Source: Phyllostachys edulis
Taxonomy: Eukaryota > Streptophyta > Magnoliopsida > Poales > Poaceae
Assembly: GCA_036346405.1 (NCBI GenBank)
Contig: CM070566.1
Coordinates: forward strand, 15,929,533-15,993,532
Reading direction: 5' to 3'
Length of the DNA stretch: 64,000 bases
The translations under genes were made by a program, and so were the position numbers. Under the pieces are notes generated by a model. It was not told the origin of the DNA and ran no database searches. It saw only the letters and a program-made list of their open reading frames with translations. Below are positions 36,074 through 46,869 of the stretch, in pieces. The first letter of the stretch is position 1; each line of letters begins with the position of its first letter.

Positions 36074-37695
36074 TTTGCATATATGGAGTGGTTCTGCTAG
36101 GAGGATTATCTTAGTATAGTTGTTCATTATGTTAATGATGACTAGGTAATGGAGAAAAGAATTATAGGTTTCAAATTAATAGATGTAGCACACACGGGTG
36201 AGAATATTGTGGACTATATTATCAAAGTTGTGGAAGACTTTGGTTTTACAGACAAAATATTCTCAATTACTTTAGACAATGCCGCTTCGAGCTCTAGGGC
36301 CATGGATATTTTTACTCCAGTGTTGAGTACATACGTCGATTCCTTCTTGCTACATCTGCGATGCGCTTATCATATTATTAACCTTATAGTCAAATGTGGT
36401 TTGAAGAGGTTGAATTAGTATATTAAAGCTTTTCGCGATGCGATATCTTACTTAAATAATTCTAACATAAGAATAGCAACATATAAGAACTTCTGCAAGG
36501 TGATGGGTGTACATCCAAGAAAGTTCGGTTTGGACATACTGGTAAGATAGAACTCTACTTACCTAATGCTTAAGAGTCTTTTACCATATAAGAGCACTTT
36601 TTCTGTTTTTATTCAAGTGCACTATCAGAGCATTGACGGTAGTATACTATTGACTGAGCAACATTGGTTCATTGCTCAGAAGATACTTCATTTTTTAGAA
36701 TTTTTTTATGAGGCCACTATTGCTTTGTCCGCTGTCTATTATCCAACATCTCCTATTATTGTGCATAGTATTTTACAGATAGCTAGTCATTTAATAAAAC
36801 TATGAAAATGACATAGTTTTAAGAGAGGCTGTTTTTGATATGAAAACTAAATACCTTAAATATTGGAAAGAAATCCCTTTCCTATATGCATTTGCATTTA
36901 TTTTAGATCCTAGAGCTAAAATTGACGGATTTGCTAATGTTCTTGCTCTTCTTAGTGATGATACAGGGCTAGACTATTCTAACTATTTTGTAGATGTTCT
37001 TTCTCGATTACATGAGGTTTTCCAAAGGTACGAAAATAAGTTTCAGGGAGTCCGCTTACAACGACCTCCAATAGCACCAGCCTCAAGTAACAAGACAAAT
37101 CGTGGGGCAAGATCTGGGTGCGTGCTCTTCCTCCAGTCCGTGTCTTCTTCTTCTACAGCGGCACCTTCTCAACAAAGTCTAAGAACAACCTCTCACCCAA
37201 GAGTGGTGAACTATCCGCCTATCTAACAGCGATACGATAGATTTCAACTCAGAAAACTTTAAAATTTTGCACTGGTGGCATGACCATACGTTAGCATATC
37301 CCGTGATATGTATACTTGCACGTGATGTGTTAACTGTTCATATCTCGACAGTTTTCTCCGAGTCTGCTTTCAGTCTTTCTGGAAGAATATTGGAGGAGAT
37401 AAGAACACGTCTCACAAGTGAGATGGTGAAAATACTTATAACTGTGAAGGACTAGAAACAAGCTAATTCACGAACACAACACTGTGGAAAATCCAGAGTT
37501 ATCGGTGGTGTTCGAAAATCTGTGGCTAGACAACGATACGTAGAATAAGGATGTATGTAGAGCTATAGGCTATACTCTTTTTCCTTTGCCAGTGTTTTCT
37601 CATGTTGAGTTTTTACTTGAAAAATATTTTAGCGAGGCAACCATTTGAATATTAATAAAGCTCTTTATTATATTTTTAATATGCTTATCTATTTT
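36074..37695 (+). pseudogene. Second hAT transposase relic, 5'-truncated
   Basis: Homology to the hAT at 23988 starts abruptly at the IWSG motif (about 36080) and runs colinear to the 3' untranslated end. Readable parts are MEKRIIGFKLIDVAHTGENI (36149), TLDNAASSSRAMDIF, LLPYKSTFSVFIQ (36566), LDPRAKIDGFANVLALL (36840) and the dimerisation region with WWHDHTLAYPVICILARD and ESAFSLSGRILEE (37267-37455). The BED finger and the left end are missing. Stops interrupt it at least four times. The tail shares 'attaataaagctctttatta' with the first copy. It ends 280 bp before the intact NLR start, so part of the NLR promoter region is transposon-derived. Confidence 0.85.
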
Positions 37696-37930
37696 TTAAT
37701 TACCATACAGTTGGTAGTCACAGAGGATCAACACTACAAAGAAGGCACAGTCTGCAATTAAGAGAAAAGGAAAGGAAAGAGTAGAAAGACTAGGGATATG
37801 TTGCTTATTTTCCCTAGCCTTGCTCGGCAGAGCTCCTCTAGTTCGATTATTGCAGAATCGATCATTGTCTGTCTTCCGCTCTTTCCCTCTCACACAGAGT
37901 TGCCTTAATTCTGCATCTGCAGTGTTAATT

Positions 37931-37951
37931 ATGAAGATGATGAATGAGTAG
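37931..37951 (+). promoter_or_regulatory. Upstream ORF of six codons before the NLR start
   Basis: ATGAAGATGATGAATGAGTAG encodes MKMMNE and ends 24 bp before the first NLR start codon. If it is in the mature transcript, ribosomes would meet it first, so it could lower NLR translation. Whether transcription starts upstream of it is not known. Confidence 0.4.
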
Positions 37952-37975
37952 GTACACGTTCCTCTTTAAGGAGAG

Positions 37976-40900
37976 ATGAATTCTTCCCTGGGCGCCATGG
38001 AGGCTCCGATGAGTTCTTCCCTTGGTGCCATGGGCCCTCTTCTCGGGAAGCTCGATTCACTGCTGGCTCCCGAGTACCAGCTGCCAAAGCCACTGAAGGA
38101 TGGAATCGAGCTCCTCAAGGAAGATCTGGAAGAAATCAGCGCCGCCCTCGTGGAGCAGTCAATGGTAGATTCCCCAGGTCACAAGGCAAAATACTGGATG
38201 GATGAGGTGCGTGAACTTTCCTTTGACATCGAGGACTGCATCGACAGCATGATTCCGACGCACGCCGACGCCGATGCGAAGATCGGACCCGTGCACAACC
38301 ACAAGCTTGGTCGTGTTAAGATTGCTCGGCTTTCCAGGACGCCAAAGCCGTGCACAAGGATCGCAGAACTCAGGACTCTGGTGCGGGAGGCAAGCGAACG
38401 GCACAGAAGGTATCAGCTTGATGGTTGCACCTCGAGTTCTAGACGTGAATTCACTGGGCACGGTCGGGTTCCATCGCTGTATAGCGCCTCTGCCAATTTC
38501 CTTGTTGGTGTCGACGACTCGAAGATGAAGCTTATCAAGTGGCTTACCAACGAAATGGAGCCGCACCTGAAGGTGATGCATATAGTTGGATCTGCAGGTG
38601 TTGGTAAGACCACGCTTGCTAGACAACTGTACCGTGAACTTGGAGGGCAATTCGAGCGCTGCGGTTTTGTCCGGGCGTCGCGAAAGCCTGACATGAGGAG
38701 GCTTCTTTTGGGCGTGCTTTCTCAAGTTCAACGGCGTCAACAACCATCTGATGGCTGCACGGTGCAAAACCTCATTGACGATGTCAGGGAGCATCTCCAA
38801 GATAAGAGGTATTTTATTTAACTAACTAATTTACGTAAATTTATCTAGATATATGCTATTTTATTATTTTACCAATTTCACAAACACGCTCTTGAATTTA
38901 TATTTACATACATGTTTGTGAAGGGAGTATATATGCAATATAAAAATCATCGAAATAAATTTCTTAAATAACAGTGTCACAGCGGCGTTTTTAAATTTGC
39001 CCTTTTCATTTTATTGCGGGAATTTTGCCATTCATCCCTCCGTCTACGTAAATAATTGTTTTTGAACATTTCTGGAACCTAATCTGAAAAAAGGATGCTT
39101 TTGTTAATGGTTGGCATCTCTAGTGAAAATTATCCTTGTAATTTCCATTTGTAGTGTTTCTATAATTGCTATTTCTTTTAGCCTGTCAAAATGTACTTAC
39201 AAAATCACTTGACAGGTACTTTATTGTAATTGATGATTTATGGGAAACAACAGCGTGGGATATTGTTAAGGAAGCTTTTCCAGAAGGAAAAAATTACAGT
39301 AGAATAATAACAACGGCAGAAAGTGAGGATGTAGCTATGGAATGCTGTGGTTATCACTCTGATAGTATTTTCAAAATGAAACATCTTGGCAGCGACGACT
39401 CTGCAAAATTGTTCTTCAACAGAGTTTTTGGCTCGGAACATCAATGTCCTGATCAATTGAAGGAAGTTTCATATAGAATCATAAGAAAATGTGGTGGTTT
39501 ACCGCTGGCAACCATCAGTATAGCCGGTCTTTTAGCAAGCCAACCAAACAACTTAGAGCTATGGGACCATGTACAGAAGTGTTTAAGCCCCAATTTGACA
39601 AATCTTACTTTGGAAGAGATGCTGAAAGAAATAGTAAACCTTAGCTACAATAGTCTTCCTCAGTATTTGAAGACATGCCTGCTATATCTTAGTATGTATC
39701 CAGATGTGTACATAATCTGGAAGGTTGATTTGGTGAAGCAATGGATAGCTGAAGGTTTTATTAGTGCAACAAAGGGAAAAGACACAGAGAAAGTTGCAGA
39801 GAGCTATTTGGATGAACTTGTTAATAGGGGATTGATCCAACCTGGGAAAATTAACGACAATGATGAGGTATTATCCTGTACAGTGCACCAAATTGTACTT
39901 GATCTTGTTAGACACAAATCCAAAGAAGAGAGATTTGTCACTACAATAGATTACTCTGAGACCATTACAGGACTTTCTAGCAAGGCTCATCGGTTGTCCC
40001 TCTACTTCAGCAATGCCAAATATGCAACGAAACCGGCAGGTCTAACACTGTCACAAGTTCGATCCCTCGCCTTTTTTGGAATCCTCGAGTGTATGCCTTC
40101 CATTGTGGGATTTAAGCACCTCAGAGTTCTAATCCTTGAATTTTGGGGTGATTACCATGGGCACACGAGTTTCAACCTCACAAGAATTGGCAGATTATTT
40201 CAGCTGAGATACTTGAAGATTTCAAGTGATATCGTAGTAGAATTACCAACTCAGATCCGAGGGCTACAACACTTGGAGACATTGGAAATAGACGCAAGTG
40301 TGTCAGCTGTTCCATTGGATGTTATTCATCTCTCGAGCTTGTTGCATCTCCGTCTTCGAGATGAGACAAAGCTACCCGATGGGATTGGCTGCATGAGGTC
40401 TCTACGAACACTACAGTATTTTGACCTTGGCAATAACTCTGAGGGCAATCTATGGGGTCTTGGTGAGCTGACAAACCTACAGGATCTTCATCTCACCTAT
40501 TTTACATCACTATCTAATGTTCATCTGAAGAGAAATCTGATAGCTTTAGCCTGTTCACTTGGGAAACTTGGTAACCTCAAAACTCTCACTCTGGCTCCTG
40601 ATGCTGTAGGCACGATTGTTTTCTTTGTTGGCTCGAGCGACATGTCCTCTATTCCCATCTTTCTCGAGAGACTTGAGTTGTCGCCACCCATTGGCATCTT
40701 TTCCAGGCTTCCCAAGTGGATTGGACAACTCCGCAAACTCTGCATTTTGAAAGTTGCTGTTAGAGAACTGCTGGTGAATGACATTGATAGCCTCACAGGA
40801 TTACCTTCCCTCACAGTTCTCTCATTGTATGTCCAGACAGCTCCTGAGGGAAAGATCTTCTTCAACGACGGGGCATTTCCAGTTCTCAAGTATTTCAAAT

Positions 40901-41346
40901 TTAGGTGTGGTCTACTGTGCCTCGCCTTCACGGCAGGCGCAATGCCCAATCTTCGGAGGCTCAAGCTATGGTTCAACAACCATATTGGGCAGAATTACGG
41001 AAATATGCTTACCGGAATTGAGCACCTTTTAAACCTCCGGGACATCGCTGGACGAATTGGGGCAGCCACCGGTGCTGACGAATCTGACAGGAGGGCTGCG
41101 GAGTCAGTGTTCAAGGACGCCATTAGCAAGCATCCAAGGTGTCCTAGATTTAACGTACAATGGGTGAATTCGGTTGAGGGAGAATATCGTCCTTTAGAGA
41201 AGCAGCATCAGAGGCAAGAGAAAGGCTTATCAGGTGAACAACAAGGGGTTCTAGAGAAAGACTCAGCAGAAGATGCTGATAGCGGGTACGGATTCTTCTT
41301 CCTTATTCTAGCAGCAATTCTTCCCAACTTCTCCCTTTTTCGATAA
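37976..41346 (+). CDS. CC-NB-LRR (NLR) disease-resistance-type immune receptor
   Basis: Intracellular receptor of the plant NLR family, which detects pathogen effectors and triggers defence. Two exons, 37976-38808 and 39216-41346 (GAG|GTATTT ... GACAG|GTACTT), give 987 aa. Order: Rx-type coiled coil (about 1-180, with EVRELSFDIEDCIDSM), P-loop GSAGVGKTT (about 205), kinase-2 YFIVIDDLW at the exon joint (278), RNBS-B YSRIITTAES, GLPLA as GGLPLATISIA (about 371), then VHQIVLDLV in the MHD position (about 500), leucine-rich repeats (about 530-900) and a charged, then hydrophobic tail (about 969-987, FFFLILAAILPNFSLF). The N-terminus holds a short in-frame duplication of SSLGAM, so Met at 37997 is an alternative start. 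The MHD aspartate is glutamine here. All other motifs are intact. It is head-to-head with the NLR pseudogene at 19138-22643. Confidence 0.92.
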
Positions 41347-42535
41347 CCCGCATTAATTTATTTCCTCCAATATCACCATTATCTTTCAAACGAAAATATT
41401 ATTTTCCAAAAGACCGAAGTGCTATAACAAATCTTTCTTGGCCATTTCCCCGCACAGTAAAACATAGCACAATAAATTTGTGCCAGACCAAATCTTAATA
41501 TATTATGTCATTAGTTTTCTCTTTTTGTCTCATAAATCATAATGTTTTAAGGAAAAATAAATGTGTTATCATCAGGACGTCTCAAATTTCCGATCTGCCA
41601 TCAACTGTCGCTTCATGTCGCCTGAAGTCAGGTAGTTCTGTTTCCTTTCCTGCTCCAGTCTCAAAACTCTTTCCTCGTACACTAGAATACTAAAAAAAGT
41701 TAGTTATTCCACCATACTCTATTGTTTTTTAATGATGTTTCTAGAACGTGTGCGGCCAATCTTTTATAAGTTTGACCACTAATACACACAATACTATTTA
41801 GATTTTTTATGTGGAAATGACACTACTAAATTTGTCATAAAAAATACTTTCACAGCATTAGGTTATATACAATGGGCTTACATCTGTTGTCTATAGTCTC
41901 GGCCACGTAAGATTTAAGCTGAAGTGGACGAAAGAGAATAAAGAGAGATAAATATGTTACAATTCTGTAGCTGACTATATCATCAAAACCAAGGAGGAAA
42001 TGTCTTAGGTCTATGAAAGCATTAAAAGATTGTGTCATCTATAAAGACAAGTGAGAAGACAACCCATTGTATTAGCTGCCTATAGTGTTGTCTATAGATG
42101 ACATAGAGAGTTGCAATAGACAGCAGCTGTCTATACCATTGTACATACCCTTATATGTTTAATAATCTTTATTAACATGCAATTATAAAAATCAATGATC
42201 AAAGGTGTGTATTGGATACTATGTCGATGTTCAAAACAAGAAGTAAAAAAAAATGGAGGTGGTATTTTTTTTCAGTTGTGTGAAAACAATGTGAGGGTGA
42301 TTTTTCATAAAACTCATAATTAAGGTTTCGGCAAAACAAAATATTGTTATCCTGGTTTTATCTTATCCTAAGCTAACAAGGTTTATGTTGTTAGGCCCTA
42401 AAACTTGAGATCCAAACATGACCAAGTGGCATAACCTGTCGTGTATAGTACTACTCTACTACACACAGGTCCGAAACACCATTTCTCCAGTTCCAAATGG
42501 ACAAAGCCAAAAAAGGCATGAAATTACATATACAC
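41347..42535. other. Intergenic region between NLR and kinase (left part)
   Basis: This is the NLR 3' flank, AT-rich and without a gene. It contains the 290-bp inverted-repeat element listed separately. Confidence 0.5.
41861..42150. mobile_element. 290-bp MITE, probably PIF/Harbinger type
   Basis: Terminal inverted repeats GGTTATATACAATGG and GGGTATGTACAATGG (right end reversed) are flanked by TTA at 41858-41860 and 42151-42153, matching the TWA target duplication of PIF/Harbinger elements. Internal 'gttgtctatag' units recur at both ends. No coding capacity. Confidence 0.65.
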
Positions 42536-42847
42536 CACTAGAAATTAATTTTTTTTTTGTCACGGTTCCACAAAGTTTGTTACCACCATGGGAAACCCAT
42601 CTTCAAAATAGATGGCGCGACAATTACCCATATTAATTTCTGGTGGAAACCGTCTCCAGTCGTGCTAGCCACATCACCAGAAAATTTTTGCCCGTTGGAT
42701 CGTCTCCGGACGGTTGGGATCATGTGGAGGGGAGCTTGCGCTTGGTGCGTTTCTTGTGCCGCTGCTGGGACACGCGTCCAGTGGGCCTATCCTCAATCGC
42801 CGTGCCACTCCAGATGCCCGCGCCAGCCCGCGGGTGAGCTTCTAGTG
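42536..42847. mobile_element. 312-bp inverted-terminus element with CACTA-like ends
   Basis: The left end CACTAGAAATT and the right end, reversed, CACTAGAAGCT share the first eight bases. A matching 3-bp target duplication is not seen, so the class is uncertain. The interior is moderately GC-rich and has no convincing gene. Confidence 0.4.
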
Positions 42848-42865
42848 ATAGATTAAAGGAATAAT

Positions 42866-43007
42866 CAATTATTTGCCATGTGAAAGATAATGATTTCAGG
42901 ATTTGCCACTCAATGTGTGAATGACATCTGGATCCTAGGACCACATGTCATAGACACATAAGTGGTAAATCCTGAATTTGCATATATTTGGCAGTGGCAA
43001 ATAATCA
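42866..43007. mobile_element. Short inverted-repeat MITE upstream of the kinase
   Basis: The two arms 'attatttgccatgtg' and, reversed, 'attatttgccactgcc' are followed inward by a second matching pair, 'tcaggatttgccac' and 'tcaggatttaccac'. The segment could fold into a hairpin. It lies about 245 bp upstream of the kinase start codon and may contribute to its promoter or 5' leader. Confidence 0.55.
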
Positions 43008-43251
43008 AATCTCCATAGATTAAATTGCTACACATGGATCAACTATACTAGCTGCGCACCCAACACAACGGTCGGCACCACATCCCTCTCGGCCTCTCCC
43101 TGTCCCTCTGTTTATCCTCCTCTCCCTCGTCTTGCTAGCTTCACCCCAGATAACCGAGATAAGATAGGTAGGTACCTGTTTGGAAAGCAAATGTAGGAAA
43201 CTGCAGAGATTAAGAGTGATTGTGATAATTGGTACAGAGGTAAATACAGCT

Positions 43252-44706
43252 ATGGACAAGTACGAGCCCGTTCGGGAGATCGGCGCGGCCAACTTCGGGG
43301 TGGCCATGCTCATGCGGAACAAGGACACGCACGAGCTCGTCGCCATGAAGTTCATCGAGAGAGGATACAGGGTATTAATTCCTTGTCTCTCTTCTTTTCT
43401 CTTTCCTGCAAAAATTAATTGTTGCTGCTGCGAGCTCTCAAGAGTCAAAATTGTACGACGACAACTTCCCAGATCGACGAGAATGTATTCCGTGAGATCG
43501 TGAACCACCGGTCGCTCCAGCACCCGAACATCGTCCGCTTCAAGGAGGTGGTGCTGACGCCGACGCACCTGGCGATCGTGATGGAGTACGCGGCGGGCGG
43601 GGAGCTGTTCGAGCGCATCTGTGAGGCCGGGAGGTTCCACGAGGACGAGGCCAGGTACTTCTTCCAGCAGCTTGTGTGCGGCGTCAGCTATTGCCACGCC
43701 ATGCAGATCTGCCACCGCGACCTCAAGCTGGAGAACACGCTGCTGGACGGCAGCGCCGAGGCGAGGCTCAAGATCTGCGACTTCGGCTACTCCAAGTCGT
43801 CGTTGCTGCACTCGCGCCCCAAGTCAACGGTGGGCACCCCCGCCTACATCGCCCCCGAGGTGCTCTCCAGGCGCGAGTACGACGGCAAGCACGCCGACGT
43901 CTGGTCCTGCGGCGTCACGCTCTACGTCATGCTCGTCGGCGCCTACCCCTTCGAAGATCCCAAGGACCCCAAGAACTTACGAAAGACCATCTCGGTCAGT
44001 CCTTCCTTGCCTTGCTAATCCTACCATGATCTAATCCACTGACTCGTGCATATCAGTACAAAGAAAGAAAATCAATGGCTTGATTTGCATTTTGTTGCGA
44101 GATGCAGAGGATCATAAACGTGCAGTACAAGATACCAGAGTACGTGCACGTCTCCCAGAACTGTCGCCACCTCCTCTCCCGCATCTTCGTCGCAAACCCT
44201 CACAAGGTAGGACTTGTTCTTGTATATCAGTCGATCGATCTCACTCGCTGTCGATATCGAAAGCTGCAAGTAAATTTAAATGTAAATGACAGAGGATCAC
44301 GATGAGCGAGATCAAGAGCCACCCGTGGTTCCTCAAGAACCTGCCGCGGGAGCTCAAAGAGGAGGCACAGGCAGCCTACTACAACCGCCGAGGAGGAGGC
44401 GCCGCCGACGCTCACAATGCCACTGGTACAAATGCCAGTGCCAATAGTACTAGTGCCGCGCGGCCCAAGCCCATGCTCACCTACTCGGAGCAGAGCGTGG
44501 AGGACATCATGAGGATCGTTCACGAGGCGCAGACGGTGCCCAAGGCCGACAAGCCCGTCTCCGCCTACGGCTGGGGCGCCGGCAAGTCGTTGGACGACGA
44601 GCAAGACAACCGGGAGGAGGAGGAATACGACGAGGACGAGTATGACAGGACGGTGCGCGAGGTCCACGCCAGTGGGGAGTTCGACACGAGCAAGCTCCAA
44701 ATCTGA
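43252..44706 (+). CDS. SnRK2-type (SAPK) serine/threonine protein kinase
   Basis: Osmotic-stress/ABA-signalling kinase of the plant SnRK2 family, closest by memory to the rice SAPK4/SAPK5 kind. Four exons: 43252-43371, 43473-43994, 44108-44206, 44293-44706, all GT-AG and phase 0, giving 384 aa. Motifs: glycine loop IGAANFGVA (11-18), catalytic Lys33 (VAMK), HRDLKLEN (121-128), DFG (143-145), activation segment SKSSLLHSRPKSTVGTPAY, APEVL, DVWSCGVTLYVMLVGAYPFED. Then follow the SnRK2 box (SVEDIMRIVHEAQTVPK) and a Glu/Asp-rich end (EEEEYDEDEYD), an acidic patch of the Glu-rich subclass I type rather than the Asp-rich ABA-strong subclass. Oddities are the second loop glycine replaced by alanine (GAA instead of GAG), a longer low-complexity linker (about 260-290) and few introns. 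The start fits the MEKYE-type family N-terminus. Confidence 0.93.
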
Positions 44707-45363
44707 CCACCGCACATGACAGACACATGACGGCATGCTTCCTTGTCGTCTTAATTTGATCCTCGGCTCTCATCAAGCTTCCACATGTGGAATGTTGCTC
44801 CCGTGAACATTAAATTCTGTGATATTCTCTTCCTTTCTAGTTCTTTTTAATTTGTCGTTACCTCTTGATCTTTCCTGATGGATATGTAGGCCATCACTAA
44901 ATGCACATTCTGTGTATTGGAGATTTTGCGTGTAATGGTAGGGTCTTCTTCTAGACGAATTTAGGTACCTATTTGGCTGTGTGCATTCTTAGTTGGTACA
45001 GAGGCTAGGAGTTGTACTTTCATTCTAAAAAAATGGTAGGGCCTTCCTTGATATCTCACCGAGGGGCTTTAGTGCACTCAGACAAACGCTGGGTATAACA
45101 CACATGTGACTGCTTCGCATGTGCATGCATCAACTTTCTGCAGTTCATGTTCATCCGATGGGGCAGTATGTGAAAGCACTTACCACTTAAGGCAAATTTT
45201 CACAGCTGAAGCAAGTTAATAGCATTTCGAAAGAACAAAAATTTATTTGTTTGTCGGTTATGCGGTTCCAAAATATCGCAGATCCCACGGCACTGTTTTA
45301 TGCACCTTGGTTTGGAAGATCGATTCTAACCGGCTGGATACCGCCAATTTTTGGCAGTCTTGG
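44707..45363. other. 3' flank of the kinase gene
   Basis: No gene is seen. An AT-rich stretch after the stop probably holds the polyadenylation region; no canonical AATAAA signal is obvious in the first 200 bp. Confidence 0.4.
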
Positions 45364-46869
45364 TGTCGGGTCTGGGAAGTTAATCACGAATTCTATGTGT
45401 TTACTGAGCTAGTCACATGATCAATAATTAGCATACACATATTACATCATTGCATCACATCTATATACGAATAAAAAAACAAAGTAGCATATAATATTAA
45501 GAAGGCGGACAAAAGCCGTTATGACCAAGTTTTACACGAAAGGGGCTAATCGGCCAAATGTTCACACATAAGAGTACTTGCAGCGGAAATTAAACGATAA
45601 TAAAAGGATAACAGGCTCATTTGATATGCCTTGACCCACAGGCAACCGACTGGGTTAACGCCCTAGAATTCGGTGTCGTCGTCGCCAAATCCTTCGGTAT
45701 AAAAGCAACCGACCGAGGGGGATTCTTTAAGCTTCACAAATAGCGTTCAACAAGCAAACGTGAGTACAAAATTGTACTATGCAAAACTTTAAGCAAACAG
45801 ATTAATACATGCAAGCTATAACAGTAGTGGCGGTCCTAACTAGTTTCTTTTGTATAAAGCAAGTTTTATTTGCAATAAAGATAGTACCATCTAAAGAGCA
45901 ATTTTACAAAATCATAAGACATTCATAGAAACTAATATATGAGCATAAGATTAATAATAAACAATGGCTATCCTTTGCCACACCCGATATCTACTGACGA
46001 TCCTTTGTCAAAACTTGGTAGTGGGGGTTACCATCTCCCGTACCATTTCCAAATTCATTTGAAAACCAGAAATTCTAACCAAGTGTGGTATCACCAAGTA
46101 ATGTCCATAACCGGGGACACGACTATTCTAATAGATTGAGATCTCACTCTGTAGAGGATGTATAACTTTACCCACATGATATAACCAACTCATAATGTCC
46201 GCACACACTTAACATGATAGAGTGCGACTGAGAGGTTATAATGAGGCCTTTACGAATATCTTACCCCAACAATAAACCACTCTATGAGCTAACTCCTCAA
46301 GATATGGACATCCTTTTCCATCATCGAGAGGGCTCATAGTTGTGTTGGAAGGCCTTGTGTGAATGTGCAAGAGCCCCTACAGACATGGAGTCCCATTACC
46401 ATGCTCGCACTGCCACGGATGAATAACTCATTCCTACATGCGGTTTAATACTAGAACACAAGTTATTTAGCCAAGTCCATCTCATACTGGAACATGTGGT
46501 TGCACTAGAATCCTTGGTTCAACGACATTAAAGTTCGGTCCTTAGTGACCCGGCCGAGACTACCACAAACCATTATCTCGTGCAAACTCCACTCGTCCAA
46601 GTCTAAACCATTTTATTTTCATTTGTGCTAACAAATTAATTCAAAGGTAACCCTCTATCCGTAGTAAACTGACACTCATTTCCAAAATGTCCAAAATTTG
46701 ATTCTACCATAATCCACCATCTTTACCGTTATTGACCTAAGAATGGCTAAGTATATGACACAAATATCACTCTAAAACTCCACAAATATTCACAACAGTA
46801 GTGTATAATATTCCTAAGGTGTCAACAACAAGGATATCAATTTTTCAAGGATAGGTTCAATGCAACAAC
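45364..46869 (-). mobile_element. LTR fragment of a long-LTR gypsy relative (reverse orientation)
   Basis: It starts TGTCGGGTCTGGG at 45364. It shares with 32583-34000 the order of blocks 'ttatgaccaagttttac', 'gcagcggaaatt', 'tgacccacaggcaaccgac', 'ccggggacacgactattc' and 'ctctgtagaggatgtataac'. It stops where the CACTA terminus begins at 46870. The continuation of the LTR is not found on the far side of that CACTA. Confidence 0.65.

Noticed and set aside
42536..42847. A complete CACTA MITE with target duplication
   Set aside because: The ends match for eight bases but the flanking trinucleotides differ (CAC and ATA), so it is listed only with low confidence.
43020..43811. 263-aa minus-strand ORF opposite the kinase
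   Set aside because: It is antisense to exons 1-2 of the kinase, where high third-position GC removes stops on the opposite strand.
43621..44034. 137-aa ORF overlapping the kinase
   Set aside because: It is the shifted frame of the GC-rich kinase exon 2.
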